From assembly GCA_050181915.1 (NCBI GenBank), contig JBFXCS010000002.1, positions 248,001 to 312,000 on the forward strand: a DNA stretch of 64,000 nt, in the 5' to 3' direction. Both the position numbers and the translations under genes were made by a program. The stretch is from JBFXCS01 sp050181915 (GTDB lineage Bacteria > Actinomycetota > Thermoleophilia > Miltoncostaeales > Miltoncostaeaceae). Under the pieces are notes generated by a model. The model ran no database searches. It was not told where the DNA came from and saw nothing but the letters and a program-made list of their open reading frames with translations. Positions 1 to 8,934 of this stretch are shown here, in pieces; the first letter of the stretch is position 1; each line of letters starts with the position of its first letter.

Positions 1-85
1 CCATGCCGATGGGGAGGTCCGCGAAGGACACACCTAACCGCGTCGGGGGTTGCCGCCCTCGGGAAGCCCCCGCCAGGATCGGCAT

Positions 86-2317
86 ATGAAACGCTGGGTA
101 GCAGCCGCGGCGGTACTCGCCATCGCCCCCGGGGCCGCGGCCGCCCACGGCGGCGCCTCCCATGCGACGGCCCTGAAGGCGGCGACGGCGCGGGCGACGC
201 CCGCCCAGCTCGCGAAGGCGCGGGCGTCGCCCGCGTGCCGCATCGCGCGCAGCGCCGCCACCGCCCGGGCCGAGAAGCGCCTGCGGCGCAGCGAGACGGC
301 CACGATCGGCGGCGAGCACGCCCGCCGGCACGCGCTGGCCCGCGCCGAGAGCCGCCGCGCCGCCTGCCTGCCCCCGCCGAAGCGCCCCGCCCGGACGCAC
401 GAGGCGGGGCCGCCGCAGGCGAAGGGAAGCTGGTCACCGCCCTTCGACCTGCCGGGCGTGCCCATCCACTCGGTGCTGATGCCGAACGGCAGGGTCCTGT
501 TCTTCCACGCCAACCCCATCTGGGGCGACGGCCCCGCCCGCGCGGTGGTGTGGAACCCGGTGACCGGCGAGGCGCACCGGGTGGACCCGCCGATCGCGAG
601 CCCGCCGTCGAACATCTGGTGCGCCGGCCAGACGCTGCTCGCCGACGGCCGCGTGCTGGTGGTCGGCGGCAACCTGCAGTACGAGACGGCGCCGGGCACC
701 CCGGGCGGCTCCTTCAAGGGCCTCAACCAGATCTGGCTCTTCGACCCGGTCGACGAGAGCTGGACCCGCGGGCCGGACATGGCGCACGGCCGCTGGTACC
801 CCACGGTGACGACCCTGGCCGACGGGCGCGCGCTGATCACCGCCGGGTGGGACGAGACCGGCAACGGCGCCGACGCCAACAACCAGGACGTCGAGGTCTA
901 CACGCCCGCGGCCGACGGCAAGGGGCCCGGCACCCTCCAGACCGTCGGCCACGAGGACATCGTCTACTACCCCCACCAGTTCGTGCTGCCCGACGGCCGG
1001 GTCCTCCTGGCGGGGCCGCGCGACGTCGACTCATGGATCTGGAACCCCGCCGCCGGCTGGGCGGTCCAGAACGTCCCCGACCTCACCCACCGCCACGAGT
1101 ACGGCCAGAGCAGCGCCGTGCTGCTGCCCGGCGCCCCCTCGGGGTCGTGGCGGGTGCAGATCTTCGGCGGCTCCAACGGCGGGGTGGCCGACACCTCCAC
1201 CGCGGTCACCGAGATGTTCGACGCCTCCGACCCGTCCGCGGGCTGGAGCCCGCGCGCGCCGCTCACGGAGGCCCGGCGCAACATCAACGCCCCGATCCTC
1301 CCCGACGGCCGCATCCTGATCGTCGGCGGCAACGAGACCGGATCGTTCGGCGGCTACCGCTACGAGCCGCTGATGTACGACCCGGGCGCGAACTCCTACA
1401 CCCGGATGGCCGACCAGAACGTCGGCCGCGGCTACCACTCCACGGCGCTGCTGCTGCCGGACGGGCGGGTGTGGTCGGCCGGCGATGACACCGACGGTCC
1501 CGGCGCAGGCGGCCGCGAGGGGGGCGGCGGGCCGAACGTCGACCGCGCCGAGATCTTCTCGCCGCCGTACCTCTTCCAGGACGGGGGCGCGCGGCCCGCC
1601 ATCACCTCGGCGCCCTCCTCGGTGCGCTGGGGCGACGTCTTCAGCGTGGGGACCTCCGCCGGGGCGAGCCGGCTGGTGCTGATGGCGCCGGGCGCCGTGA
1701 CCCACGGCAACGACATGCACCAGCGCCACGTCGAGCTGGCCGTGAGCCCCGCCGCGGGCGGCCTGGTGGCCACGGCCCCGCCGAGCGGAGGGGTCGCCCC
1801 GCCCGGCTGGTACATGCTCTTCGCCCTGGACGCCGGCGGCGTGCCGTCGACCGCCGGCTGGATCCACGTGGGCCCGGACCTGGTGCCGCCGTTCGGCTCG
1901 TCGCCGCCGACCGCCGCTCCCGATCCGCCGGGCGGCGGCGCGCAGGGCACGCCGGACCCCCCCGTGGCGCGGAAGCGCGTCGCCGTCCGCGTGCTGTCGC
2001 CGAGGGCCCGCCTGTCCGGGCGCACCCTGCGCGTGACGCTCACCCTGCGGGCCGGCGGCAGGGCGAAGGTCACGGCGCGGCTCACCCGGGCGGGGATCCC
2101 CGCCCGGCGCGCCGCCCGCGCCAAGCGGGTGACGGTGGCCTTCGCCCGGGCCGGCCAGCGGCGCACCGTGAAGCTCGCGGTGATGATGCCGGCCCGGTGG
2201 CGGGCGGTGGGCCTGTCGCTGCGGCTGGTGGTGCGCGACGACGACGGCGTGCGCACGGTCACGCGCAAGCTCACCGTGAAGCGGGCGCGCACCCCGAAGG
2301 TCCTGCTCCCGCGCTGA
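86..2317 (+). CDS. Secreted copper-radical oxidase (galactose/glyoxal oxidase-like kelch protein)
   Basis: 743 residues. The start at 86 puts a basic n-region and Ala-rich signal peptide at residues 1-20; an upstream ATG at 50 would bury it. Residues 20-115 are an Ala/Arg-rich linker. Kelch-type repeats follow, then a DUF1929-like C-domain. The copper-radical site of galactose oxidase appears complete: Cys179 (IWCAGQTLL) and Tyr238 (GRWYPTV) for the thioether cofactor, Tyr450-His451 (GYHSTALLLPDG) and His540 (VTHGNDMHQRH). The family oxidises primary alcohols or aldehydes with release of H2O2, and in Streptomyces GlxA acts on envelope glycans. A basic beta-rich tail of about 110 residues ends the protein. 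The substrate cannot be told from sequence. Confidence 0.85.
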   Translation: MKRWVAAAAVLAIAPGAAAAHGGASHATALKAATARATPAQLAKARASPACRIARSAATARAEKRLRRSETATIGGEHARRHALARAESRRAACLPPPKRPARTHEAGPPQAKGSWSPPFDLPGVPIHSVLMPNGRVLFFHANPIWGDGPARAVVWNPVTGEAHRVDPPIASPPSNIWCAGQTLLADGRVLVVGGNLQYETAPGTPGGSFKGLNQIWLFDPVDESWTRGPDMAHGRWYPTVTTLADGRALITAGWDETGNGADANNQDVEVYTPAADGKGPGTLQTVGHEDIVYYPHQFVLPDGRVLLAGPRDVDSWIWNPAAGWAVQNVPDLTHRHEYGQSSAVLLPGAPSGSWRVQIFGGSNGGVADTSTAVTEMFDASDPSAGWSPRAPLTEARRNINAPILPDGRILIVGGNETGSFGGYRYEPLMYDPGANSYTRMADQNVGRGYHSTALLLPDGRVWSAGDDTDGPGAGGREGGGGPNVDRAEIFSPPYLFQDGGARPAITSAPSSVRWGDVFSVGTSAGASRLVLMAPGAVTHGNDMHQRHVELAVSPAAGGLVATAPPSGGVAPPGWYMLFALDAGGVPSTAGWIHVGPDLVPPFGSSPPTAAPDPPGGGAQGTPDPPVARKRVAVRVLSPRARLSGRTLRVTLTLRAGGRAKVTARLTRAGIPARRAARAKRVTVAFARAGQRRTVKLAVMMPARWRAVGLSLRLVVRDDDGVRTVTRKLTVKRARTPKVLLPR

Positions 2318-2378
2318 CGGTCGTTCCGGCCTCCGATCCGCGAGGGCCGCGCGGCGACTGCCGCACCGCCGCTGGGGG

Positions 2379-2409
2379 TAGGCTTCCGCGGGGCCGCCGC
2401 CGGCGGCCC
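2379..2409 (+). promoter_or_regulatory. Putative sucCD promoter -10 and leader hairpin
   Basis: TAGGCT at 2379-2384 fits an actinobacterial -10. A hairpin with GGGCCGCC (2391-2398) and GGCGGCCC (2402-2409) would sit at the 5' end of the transcript, or could terminate the upstream gene. No clear -35 is seen. The sucC ribosome binding site AGAAGGGA is at 2431-2438. Confidence 0.35.
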
Positions 2410-2443
2410 GGGGACGACGCGGACGAACACAGAAGGGACGACG

Positions 2444-3592
2444 TTGGACCTCTTTGAGTACCAAGGCAAGCAGCTGCTCGCCGCGCAGGGCATCCCGGTG
2501 CCCTCGGGCGAGGTCGCCGAGACCCCCGCGCAGGCGCGGGCGGCGGCGGAGCGCATCGGCGGCCGGGTCGTCGTCAAGGCGCAGGTTCAGGTGGGCGGGC
2601 GCGGGAAGGCCGGCGGCATCAAGCTGGCCGAGACGCCCGCCGAGGCCGAGGAGCGCGCGAGCGAGATCCTGGGCATGGACATCAAGGGCCACACGGTCCA
2701 TCGGGTGTGGATCGAGGAGGCCTCCGACATCGCCCGTGAGTACTACGCCTCGGTCACCTTCGACCGCGGGGCGAAGAAGCCGCTGGTGATGCTGTCGGCC
2801 CGCGGGGGCGTGGACATCGAGGAGGTCGCGGCCAACGAGCCCGAGGCGCTCGCCCGGCTGCACGTCGACCCGCTGTCCGGCTTCCAGCCGCACCACGCGC
2901 GCTGGCTGGCGTACCACGCGCAGATCGACGACCAGGCGATCCGCGGCGTGGTCGACATCCTGGGCAGGCTGTACGACGGCTTCATCTCGCTGGACGCGAC
3001 GCTGGTCGAGGTGAACCCGCTCATCCTGAGCGGCGACGGCGCCGTCAAGGCGCTGGACGCCAAGGTCTCGATCGACGGCAACGCCCTGTACCGGCACCCG
3101 GACATCGCGTCGCTCGCCGAGTCGGTCACCACCGACCCGCAGGAGCGGCTCGCCCAGGAGAAGGGCGTCACCTATGTCAAGCTCGACGGCGACGTCGGCA
3201 TCCTCGGCAACGGCGCGGGCCTGGTGATGAGCACCCTCGACGTGGTCGCCCTGGCCGGCGGCCGCCCCGCGAACTTCCTGGACGCGGGCGGCGGCTCGAA
3301 GGCCGACGAGGTCGTGTCGGCGCTCGAGGTGCTGCTGTCCGACCCGAAGGTGAAGTCGCTGCTGGTCAACATCTTCGGCGGCATCACCCGCTGCGACGAG
3401 GTGGCCGAGGGCCTGCTCACGGCGCTCGACCGCCTGGGCGCGACGCTGCCGATCGTGGTGCGGCTGGACGGCACCAACGAGGAGGAGGGGCGCGCCATCA
3501 TCCGCGAGCGCGCGCCGCAGAACGTGGTCGTCGAGGCCACCATGCTCTCCGCCGCCAAGCGCGCGGTGGAGCTCGCGAAGGAGGCCGCATGA
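2444..3592 (+). CDS. sucC: Succinyl-CoA synthetase (ADP-forming) beta subunit
   Basis: 382 residues, the usual family length. It starts at TTG 2444 (MDLFEYQGKQLL, the canonical N-terminus) with AGAAGGGA just upstream. With SucD it interconverts succinyl-CoA and succinate plus ATP in the TCA cycle. The N-terminal ATP-grasp region contains VVKAQVQVGGRGKAGG, and the C-terminal CoA-ligase region contains LVNIFGGITRCDEVA, the segment that accepts the phosphohistidine. Its stop overlaps the sucD ATG (ATGA), so the two subunits are translationally coupled. Confidence 0.97.
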   Translation: MDLFEYQGKQLLAAQGIPVPSGEVAETPAQARAAAERIGGRVVVKAQVQVGGRGKAGGIKLAETPAEAEERASEILGMDIKGHTVHRVWIEEASDIAREYYASVTFDRGAKKPLVMLSARGGVDIEEVAANEPEALARLHVDPLSGFQPHHARWLAYHAQIDDQAIRGVVDILGRLYDGFISLDATLVEVNPLILSGDGAVKALDAKVSIDGNALYRHPDIASLAESVTTDPQERLAQEKGVTYVKLDGDVGILGNGAGLVMSTLDVVALAGGRPANFLDAGGGSKADEVVSALEVLLSDPKVKSLLVNIFGGITRCDEVAEGLLTALDRLGATLPIVVRLDGTNEEEGRAIIRERAPQNVVVEATMLSAAKRAVELAKEAA

Positions 3593-4473
3593 GCATCCTT
3601 GTCGACACCTCCACCAAGCTGGTGGTGCAGGGCATCACGGGCCGGGAGGGCGCCTTCCACGCCACCCGCAACAAGGCCTACGGCACGAACGTCGTCGCCG
3701 GCGTCACCCCCGGCAAGGCCGGGCAGGACGTGGAGGGCATCCCGGTGTTCAACACGGTCGCCGACGCGGTCGAGGAGACCGGCGCCAACACCGCGATGGT
3801 CTTCGTGCCGCCGCGCTTCGCGGCCGACGCGATCTACGAGGCCATCGAGAGCGGCGTCGACCTGATCGTGGCGATCACCGAGGGCATCCCCGCCCACGAC
3901 ATGCTGCGCATCTACACCCACCTGAAGCGGGGCGATCAGACCCTGATCGGGCCGAACTGCCCGGGGGCCATCTCCCCCGGCGTCGCCTCGGTGGGGATCA
4001 TGCCCACCCAGGTGTTCCAGCCGGGCCGCGTCGGCCTGGTGAGCCGCTCCGGCACGCTGACGTATCAGATCTCCAAGGAGCTGGCGCTCGTCGGCGTCGG
4101 CCAGAGCACCGTCGTCGGCATCGGCGGCGACCCGGTGGTCGGCTCGTCCTTCATCGACATCCTCGGCAGGTTCGAGGCCGACCCCGACACCGACCTGGTG
4201 GTGATGGTCGGCGAGATCGGCGGCGCCGAGGAGGAGAAGGCGGCGGAGTTCATCGCCGAGAACATGTCGACGCCGGTGGTGGCCTACATCGCCGGCTTCC
4301 AGGCTCCCCCCGGCAAGCAGATGGGCCACGCCGGCGCCATCATCACCGGCTCGTCGGGCACCGCCGCCGCCAAGAAGGACGCCCTCGAGGCCAAGGGCGT
4401 GCGGGTGGGCACCAACCCGACCGAGGTGGCCGAGCTGGTGCAGGAGACGCTCGGGGCGGCCGCCGCGAGCTGA
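3589..4473 (+). CDS. sucD: Succinyl-CoA synthetase alpha subunit
   Basis: 294 residues. An N-terminal Rossmann CoA-binding domain (VVQGITGREGAFH near residue 12) is followed by the ligase domain. The phosphorylated histidine is in GKQMGHAGAIITG near residue 248. It forms the SucCD complex of the TCA cycle with the upstream gene, overlapping it by 4 bp. A strong inverted repeat just after the stop probably ends the transcript. Confidence 0.97.
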   Translation: MSILVDTSTKLVVQGITGREGAFHATRNKAYGTNVVAGVTPGKAGQDVEGIPVFNTVADAVEETGANTAMVFVPPRFAADAIYEAIESGVDLIVAITEGIPAHDMLRIYTHLKRGDQTLIGPNCPGAISPGVASVGIMPTQVFQPGRVGLVSRSGTLTYQISKELALVGVGQSTVVGIGGDPVVGSSFIDILGRFEADPDTDLVVMVGEIGGAEEEKAAEFIAENMSTPVVAYIAGFQAPPGKQMGHAGAIITGSSGTAAAKKDALEAKGVRVGTNPTEVAELVQETLGAAAAS

Positions 4474-4478
4474 GCCCG

Positions 4479-4514
4479 CGAGGGGGTGCCCGTCAGCCGG
4501 CGGGCACCCCCTCG
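4479..4514. terminator. Bidirectional terminator-like hairpin after sucD
   Basis: Perfect 14-bp inverted repeat: CGAGGGGGTGCCCG (4479-4492) and its complement at 4501-4514, with an 8-nt loop. It lies between convergent genes, and the stop codon of the minus-strand gene is inside the loop. There is no T-run, which is common in GC-rich genomes. Confidence 0.7.
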
Positions 4515-5269
4515 ATGCGGTCGATCCGCAGCCACGGCACGAGATCGCCGTCGCCGCCGGCCGACCACTCGGGGAAGTCGAAGACCGCCGCCATGATCTG
4601 CATGGGGTAGGTCGGCGGGCGGGCGCAGGCGCGCACCGGGTCGCCGTCGACCGTGAAGCGGGCGCTCTCGGCGTCCCACTCGACGGCGTACTCGTGCGGC
4701 TCGGCGACGTCGATCGGCAGCCGGGGAGCGGCGAAGTCCTCGGCCATGTCCGGGTCGCGGAACGCGTGCAGCCCCATGCCGACCTCGGCCGAGCGGCCGC
4801 CGTCGAGCGCCCTGCCGAACACCTCGACGACGCAGATCTCGCCGCACCGCTCCGGCCGGTCCTCGAAGCCGACCAGCCAGAGGGCGGCCATGGAGCGCGG
4901 CGAGAGGCCCATGCGGCAGCGGACGGCCAGCCGGCCGGAGCGCTGGAGGTGGCCCTCGAAGCGAGGCTGCTTCTCGCGCACGGTGAGCCCGTCGCGGTAC
5001 GGCTGCTGACCCGCCGTGCTCCCGACGGGGCCGGAGAAGTTGCCCGACTGGATGCCCGAGACCCGCAGCGGCGGCTCGTGCTCGCCGGGGCACCAGGCTC
5101 CCGCGCCCGGCGGCAGCTCGATCAGCAATCCGGGCGCGGCCGTCCGGTACGAGGCCCGGGTGGCCTCCCGGCTGCTCCAGGCGGGCAGGTAGTGCGGCAG
5201 CCAGACCCGGCGGTCCAGGTCGGACCCGTCGAACTCGTCGTGGAGGACGCCCCCGTCGTGCGGAGCCAT
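4493..5269 (-). CDS. GH16-like concanavalin-fold protein with altered active site
   Basis: 258 residues, no signal peptide, convergent with sucD. Several features fit a family 16 glycoside hydrolase or laminarinase fold: the opening HDEFDGSDLDRRVW, the central GEICVVEVFG at residues 143-152, and the later segment EYAVEWDAESARFTVDGDPV. The GH16 catalytic motif is normally E-x-D-x-x-E. Here the two glutamates (E144, E149) are kept but the middle Asp is Cys146. It may be a divergent hydrolase or a carbohydrate-binding protein. The fold call is fairly secure from these motifs; catalytic activity is uncertain. Confidence 0.65.
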   Translation of the reverse strand: MAPHDGGVLHDEFDGSDLDRRVWLPHYLPAWSSREATRASYRTAAPGLLIELPPGAGAWCPGEHEPPLRVSGIQSGNFSGPVGSTAGQQPYRDGLTVREKQPRFEGHLQRSGRLAVRCRMGLSPRSMAALWLVGFEDRPERCGEICVVEVFGRALDGGRSAEVGMGLHAFRDPDMAEDFAAPRLPIDVAEPHEYAVEWDAESARFTVDGDPVRACARPPTYPMQIMAAVFDFPEWSAGGDGDLVPWLRIDRIEGVPAG

Positions 5270-5346
5270 CCGGACACGTTACCCACCGCCGCCCGGCCGC
5301 CGTCAATGGGGTCCTCACCCCATGGGCGGAGCCCGGGAGGGCATCG

Positions 5347-5375
5347 TAGGCTCGCCGCATCCCCCTCCGAGGAGG
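5347..5375 (+). promoter_or_regulatory. Putative -10 and ribosome binding site that decide the downstream start
   Basis: TAGGCT at 5347-5352 resembles a -10, placing transcription start near 5359. GGAGG at 5371-5375 lies 6 nt before an in-frame ATC at 5382. The only in-frame ATG (5322) would then be upstream of the transcript. Confidence 0.35.
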
Positions 5376-5381
5376 TGCGCG

Positions 5382-8300
5382 ATCCGCGCTCGGGCATGCC
5401 GGCGCAGAGCGGTGACCCTCGGCGTCGCGATCGCCGCCCTGACGGCGGCGGCTCAGAGCGCGAGCGGTGCGTTGCCCGGGGAGAACGGCCTCGTCGCCTT
5501 CTCCAGCACCCGCGACGGAGGCCCCGACCAGCTCTACGCGATGCGCCCCGACGGCGGCGCACAGGCCCGGCTCGTCGCGACGCCGACCGCCGAGAACGCC
5601 CCTGCGTGGTCGCCCGATGGCTCCCGTCTGGCCTTCGCCCGCACCGTGCCCGGCGAGACCGGGGCCGACATCTGGGTCATGGACGCCGACGGCACGGGCG
5701 CCACCCGCCTCACGACCGGCGCGGCCGACGACACCCGTCCCACCTGGTCGCCCGACGGCGCGCGCATCGCCTTCCAGAGCGATGAAGGGCGCGCCTCCCA
5801 GTACTACGACATCCACTCGATGAGCGCCGACGGCAGCGGACGGGTGCCGCTGACGTCGAACGGAGCCGGTCTGCTGAGCGACACGGCGCCGTCGTGGTCC
5901 GCCGGCGGGCGCATCGCCTTCAGCCGCGTCGACTACGGCGCCCCCGGCGAGGGGCGGATCCACGTGATGAACGGCGACGGCGCGGCGCTGGGCGACCTGA
6001 CGACGCCGACCACGGGGGTCGAGCCCGACTGGTCTCCGGACGGCACGCGCATCGCCTTCATGGACCGGCCCGCCCCGGGCGAGGACTACGACGTCTACGT
6101 CGTGAACGCCGACGGCGGCGGCCGCCAGCGGCTCACGACCGACCCGGGTCGCGACCACGGTCCCGCCTGGTCGCCGGACGGCACGCGCATCGTCTTCGGG
6201 AGCTCCCGCGCCGACGACGACGAGATCTACGTGATGGGCGCCGACGGCTCGGGGCAGACGCGCCTCACGACCGCGCCCGGCTTCGACCACCAACCAGCCT
6301 GGCAGCCGCTCGCCCAGCCCCTGCCGCCCGCGCCGCCGCCACCGCCCGCCGCGCCTCCCCCTCCGCCGACGCCACCGTTCGGGTCGGTCTTCCCCGGCCG
6401 TGCGGTGCGGGAGCTCCGGCCGGCGATCGTCCCGGCACGGACGATCGACGCCCAGATCAACGACGTGGAGGTGACGCAGGGCGTCCAGCCCGTTCGCGAC
6501 CACGTGCCGGTCGACCGCCCCGGAGAGCCCCGGGGCCGCGCCTACTCCCGCTTCCAGGCCGACAGCCGCACCGGTGAGGTCACACTGATCGCCGGCAACC
6601 GGACGGTGGTGCGCGTCTACGCGAACCTCCGCACGGGACCGGCCGGCGGTATCGCGGCCCCCGCGGCGACCCTCGAGGCGTGGCGCGGCGCGACCCGCCT
6701 CGGCCAGATCGGCCCGGAGGCCGCCCCCGCGGTGCTCGCACCCGGCTCCGCGCACGTCCAGACGGCCACGCGCCTCCAGCCGCGCGACGGCGTCTACACG
6801 TTCCGCCTGCCCTTGGAGTGGACGATCCAGGACGGCACCGTCAACCTGATCGCCCGCGTCAACCCGGCGGGGCTCGGGTGCGACGAGGCGTGCCGCGCAC
6901 GCTCCACCTTCTTCCTGTCGGGCGTGCCCTTCCTCCGCGACGCCGCCGGCGTGATCGTCCGGCCGGTCCCCCTCACGGTGAACGGCTTCGTGCCCCGCCT
7001 CGGGAACGTGGGCGACCCCGTCACCAGGAGGCCGCTGATCCCGAACCCGCAGGGCCTGTTCGACTCGACCATCGCCACGACGCCGCGCTCCATCGGCGTG
7101 ACCGGGTGGGCGGCGCCGCTCGAGATCGGGGACTTGGTCTCCGCCAGCCAGATCTCGACCCGGTCGTGCTTCATCCTCTGCGTCTCGAAGACCGTGAGGA
7201 AGACCGACGGCGCGCCGTGGCGCGACATGCTCCAGGGGCAGCTCATGGCCCGGCTGGAGCGCCACGCCCGCGGCGTCCGCACCGCCCGCAACGACCTGCC
7301 GATCGGCTTGATCCAGGACACCGACCAGCCCCTGCCCGGTGCCATGCGCAACAAGCTCCCGCAGGGCACCGCGTTCGGCTACGCCGTGGTGACCCGGCCG
7401 TACACGGCGATCGCGCACGAGGTGCAGCACGCGCTCGGGCGGCCGCATGCATCGCCGGCCTGCGACGCCCCGGGCAACCAGGCGATCGATCCGTGGCCTC
7501 CGGATCAGGTCGGCCAGATGCAGGGCATCGGGCTGGACACGCGGCTCAACTCGGGCGGGCGCTTCGGCCCCTACCGCACGGTCTTCCCGTTCGCCCGCGA
7601 CCTGATGAGCTACTGCGCCCGCGAGCCGACCGCCTGGGTGTCGCCCTTCGGCTGGCAGTCGATCGTCGCGTTCAGCCAGCTGCGACTGCCGTTCGAGCGA
7701 CGGCGCGGGGATGCGCACGCGAGCATGCAGGCATCACCGGCCGCGCTCTTCGTGACGGCCATCGAGCTGCCCGACGAATCCCTCTCCATGACGGGCACGG
7801 CGCCGGTCGCGGGCGCCGACCCGCCGGGCGACCCCGCATCCCCCCACGTCATCGAGGCCCGCGACGCGGCGGGCGCGACGCTCGCGAGCCTGCGCGTCAC
7901 GGCGGAGCCGGTCTCCGACGGCGACGGCTCCCTGATCAGCGGAGCGGTCGCGACGCCCCCCGGTACCGACCACGTCGTCGTGCGACGGGGCGGGGAGGCG
8001 GCGGTCGACGCCCGCCGCTCACCGGGGGCGCCCCGGGTGACGCTCGTCGCGCCCCGGCCGCGCGTCACCGTCGCCGGGCGCCAGGCGACCGTCCGGTGGC
8101 GCGCGGTCGACCCGGACGGCGACGCCCTCACCGCCTCCGTCGAGTTCTCGGCGAACGGCGGCCGGACGTGGCGCACGGTGTTCACCGGACCGTCGACCGG
8201 ACGTGCCGCGATCCCTCGTTCGGCGCTGGCGGGGTCGCGGAACGCCCGCCTGCGGGTGCGCGTCGACGACGGGTTCAACCGCGCCGACGCCACGTCGGGT

Positions 8301-8855
8301 CGCCTGGTCGTGCGGACACCGGCTCCCGTGGTGCGCATCCAGTCGCCGTCGCCGGGCGCGGGACCCGCCTCCGATGCTCCGCTCGCGCTCGAGGGCACGG
8401 CCTCCGGCGCGGGCGGAGGACTGCTGCCGTCCCGCGCGATGCGCTGGTACGACGGCGCGCGTCTGCTGGGGCGCGGTCGCTCCCTCACGGTCTCCGGGCT
8501 GGCGCCGGGCCGCCACCGCCTGCAGCTCGTCGCGACGCAGGCCGGAGCGACCGGCCGGGCGTCGGTCGTCGTGCGCGTGCCGGCCGCGCGCCCGGCGTTC
8601 CTGCGCCTGGACGCCCCCGCCGCCATCGCGAGGCGCGCCGGCGCGCTGCGGCTCCGGGTCGAGGCGAACGTCGCCGCCGTGCTGAGGACGACGGGTTCGG
8701 GCCTCCGCGACCCGCGGCGCGTGCACCGGGCGGACACCCGGACCCGCACCGTCACGATCCCGGTGCGGCCGGGGACGAGGACGCTGCGGATCACCCTTAC
8801 GCTCGCCGCCGGTGGCCGCGCCACCCGGCAGCAGATCATCGTGGCCCGCCGCTGA
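5382..8855 (+). CDS. Secreted PD40 beta-propeller protein with metzincin-type protease domain
   Basis: About 1157 residues from the proposed ATC start; 5322 (ATG) and 5412 (GTG) are alternatives. A signal peptide of charged ACRRR plus a hydrophobic stretch is followed by about six TolB/PD40 repeats (WSPDGTRIAF type). Next come a proline-rich linker and a metallopeptidase region carrying the full metzincin zinc site HEVQHALGRPH (H679, H683, H689, with E680 catalytic) and a Met-turn DLMSYC (Met742). Ig-like beta domains end in an Arg-rich tail. It is likely an extracellular protease whose propeller binds a polymer or partner; the target is unknown. It stands alone between a divergent gene and a PPOX gene. 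Confidence 0.8.
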   Translation: MRARACRRRAVTLGVAIAALTAAAQSASGALPGENGLVAFSSTRDGGPDQLYAMRPDGGAQARLVATPTAENAPAWSPDGSRLAFARTVPGETGADIWVMDADGTGATRLTTGAADDTRPTWSPDGARIAFQSDEGRASQYYDIHSMSADGSGRVPLTSNGAGLLSDTAPSWSAGGRIAFSRVDYGAPGEGRIHVMNGDGAALGDLTTPTTGVEPDWSPDGTRIAFMDRPAPGEDYDVYVVNADGGGRQRLTTDPGRDHGPAWSPDGTRIVFGSSRADDDEIYVMGADGSGQTRLTTAPGFDHQPAWQPLAQPLPPAPPPPPAAPPPPPTPPFGSVFPGRAVRELRPAIVPARTIDAQINDVEVTQGVQPVRDHVPVDRPGEPRGRAYSRFQADSRTGEVTLIAGNRTVVRVYANLRTGPAGGIAAPAATLEAWRGATRLGQIGPEAAPAVLAPGSAHVQTATRLQPRDGVYTFRLPLEWTIQDGTVNLIARVNPAGLGCDEACRARSTFFLSGVPFLRDAAGVIVRPVPLTVNGFVPRLGNVGDPVTRRPLIPNPQGLFDSTIATTPRSIGVTGWAAPLEIGDLVSASQISTRSCFILCVSKTVRKTDGAPWRDMLQGQLMARLERHARGVRTARNDLPIGLIQDTDQPLPGAMRNKLPQGTAFGYAVVTRPYTAIAHEVQHALGRPHASPACDAPGNQAIDPWPPDQVGQMQGIGLDTRLNSGGRFGPYRTVFPFARDLMSYCAREPTAWVSPFGWQSIVAFSQLRLPFERRRGDAHASMQASPAALFVTAIELPDESLSMTGTAPVAGADPPGDPASPHVIEARDAAGATLASLRVTAEPVSDGDGSLISGAVATPPGTDHVVVRRGGEAAVDARRSPGAPRVTLVAPRPRVTVAGRQATVRWRAVDPDGDALTASVEFSANGGRTWRTVFTGPSTGRAAIPRSALAGSRNARLRVRVDDGFNRADATSGRLVVRTPAPVVRIQSPSPGAGPASDAPLALEGTASGAGGGLLPSRAMRWYDGARLLGRGRSLTVSGLAPGRHRLQLVATQAGATGRASVVVRVPAARPAFLRLDAPAAIARRAGALRLRVEANVAAVLRTTGSGLRDPRRVHRADTRTRTVTIPVRPGTRTLRITLTLAAGGRATRQQIIVARR

Positions 8856-8934
8856 GCGCCCTCGGCGGGCGGATCGTGGCGCGCACGGCTACGCTTGAGC
8901 GCGCAAGCACACGCCCACCGGAGGTGCCGGTCGA

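Noticed and set aside
1031..3097. Long minus-strand open frame of 688 codons antisense to the kelch and sucC genes.
   Set aside because: High-GC DNA gives long antisense frames; it mirrors strongly recognisable proteins and has no motif of its own.
4284..7718. Minus-strand open frame of 1144 codons.
   Set aside because: It contains the antisense of sucD, the PD40 protein and out-of-frame parts of the GH16-like gene; composition is an Arg/Gly/Ala shadow.
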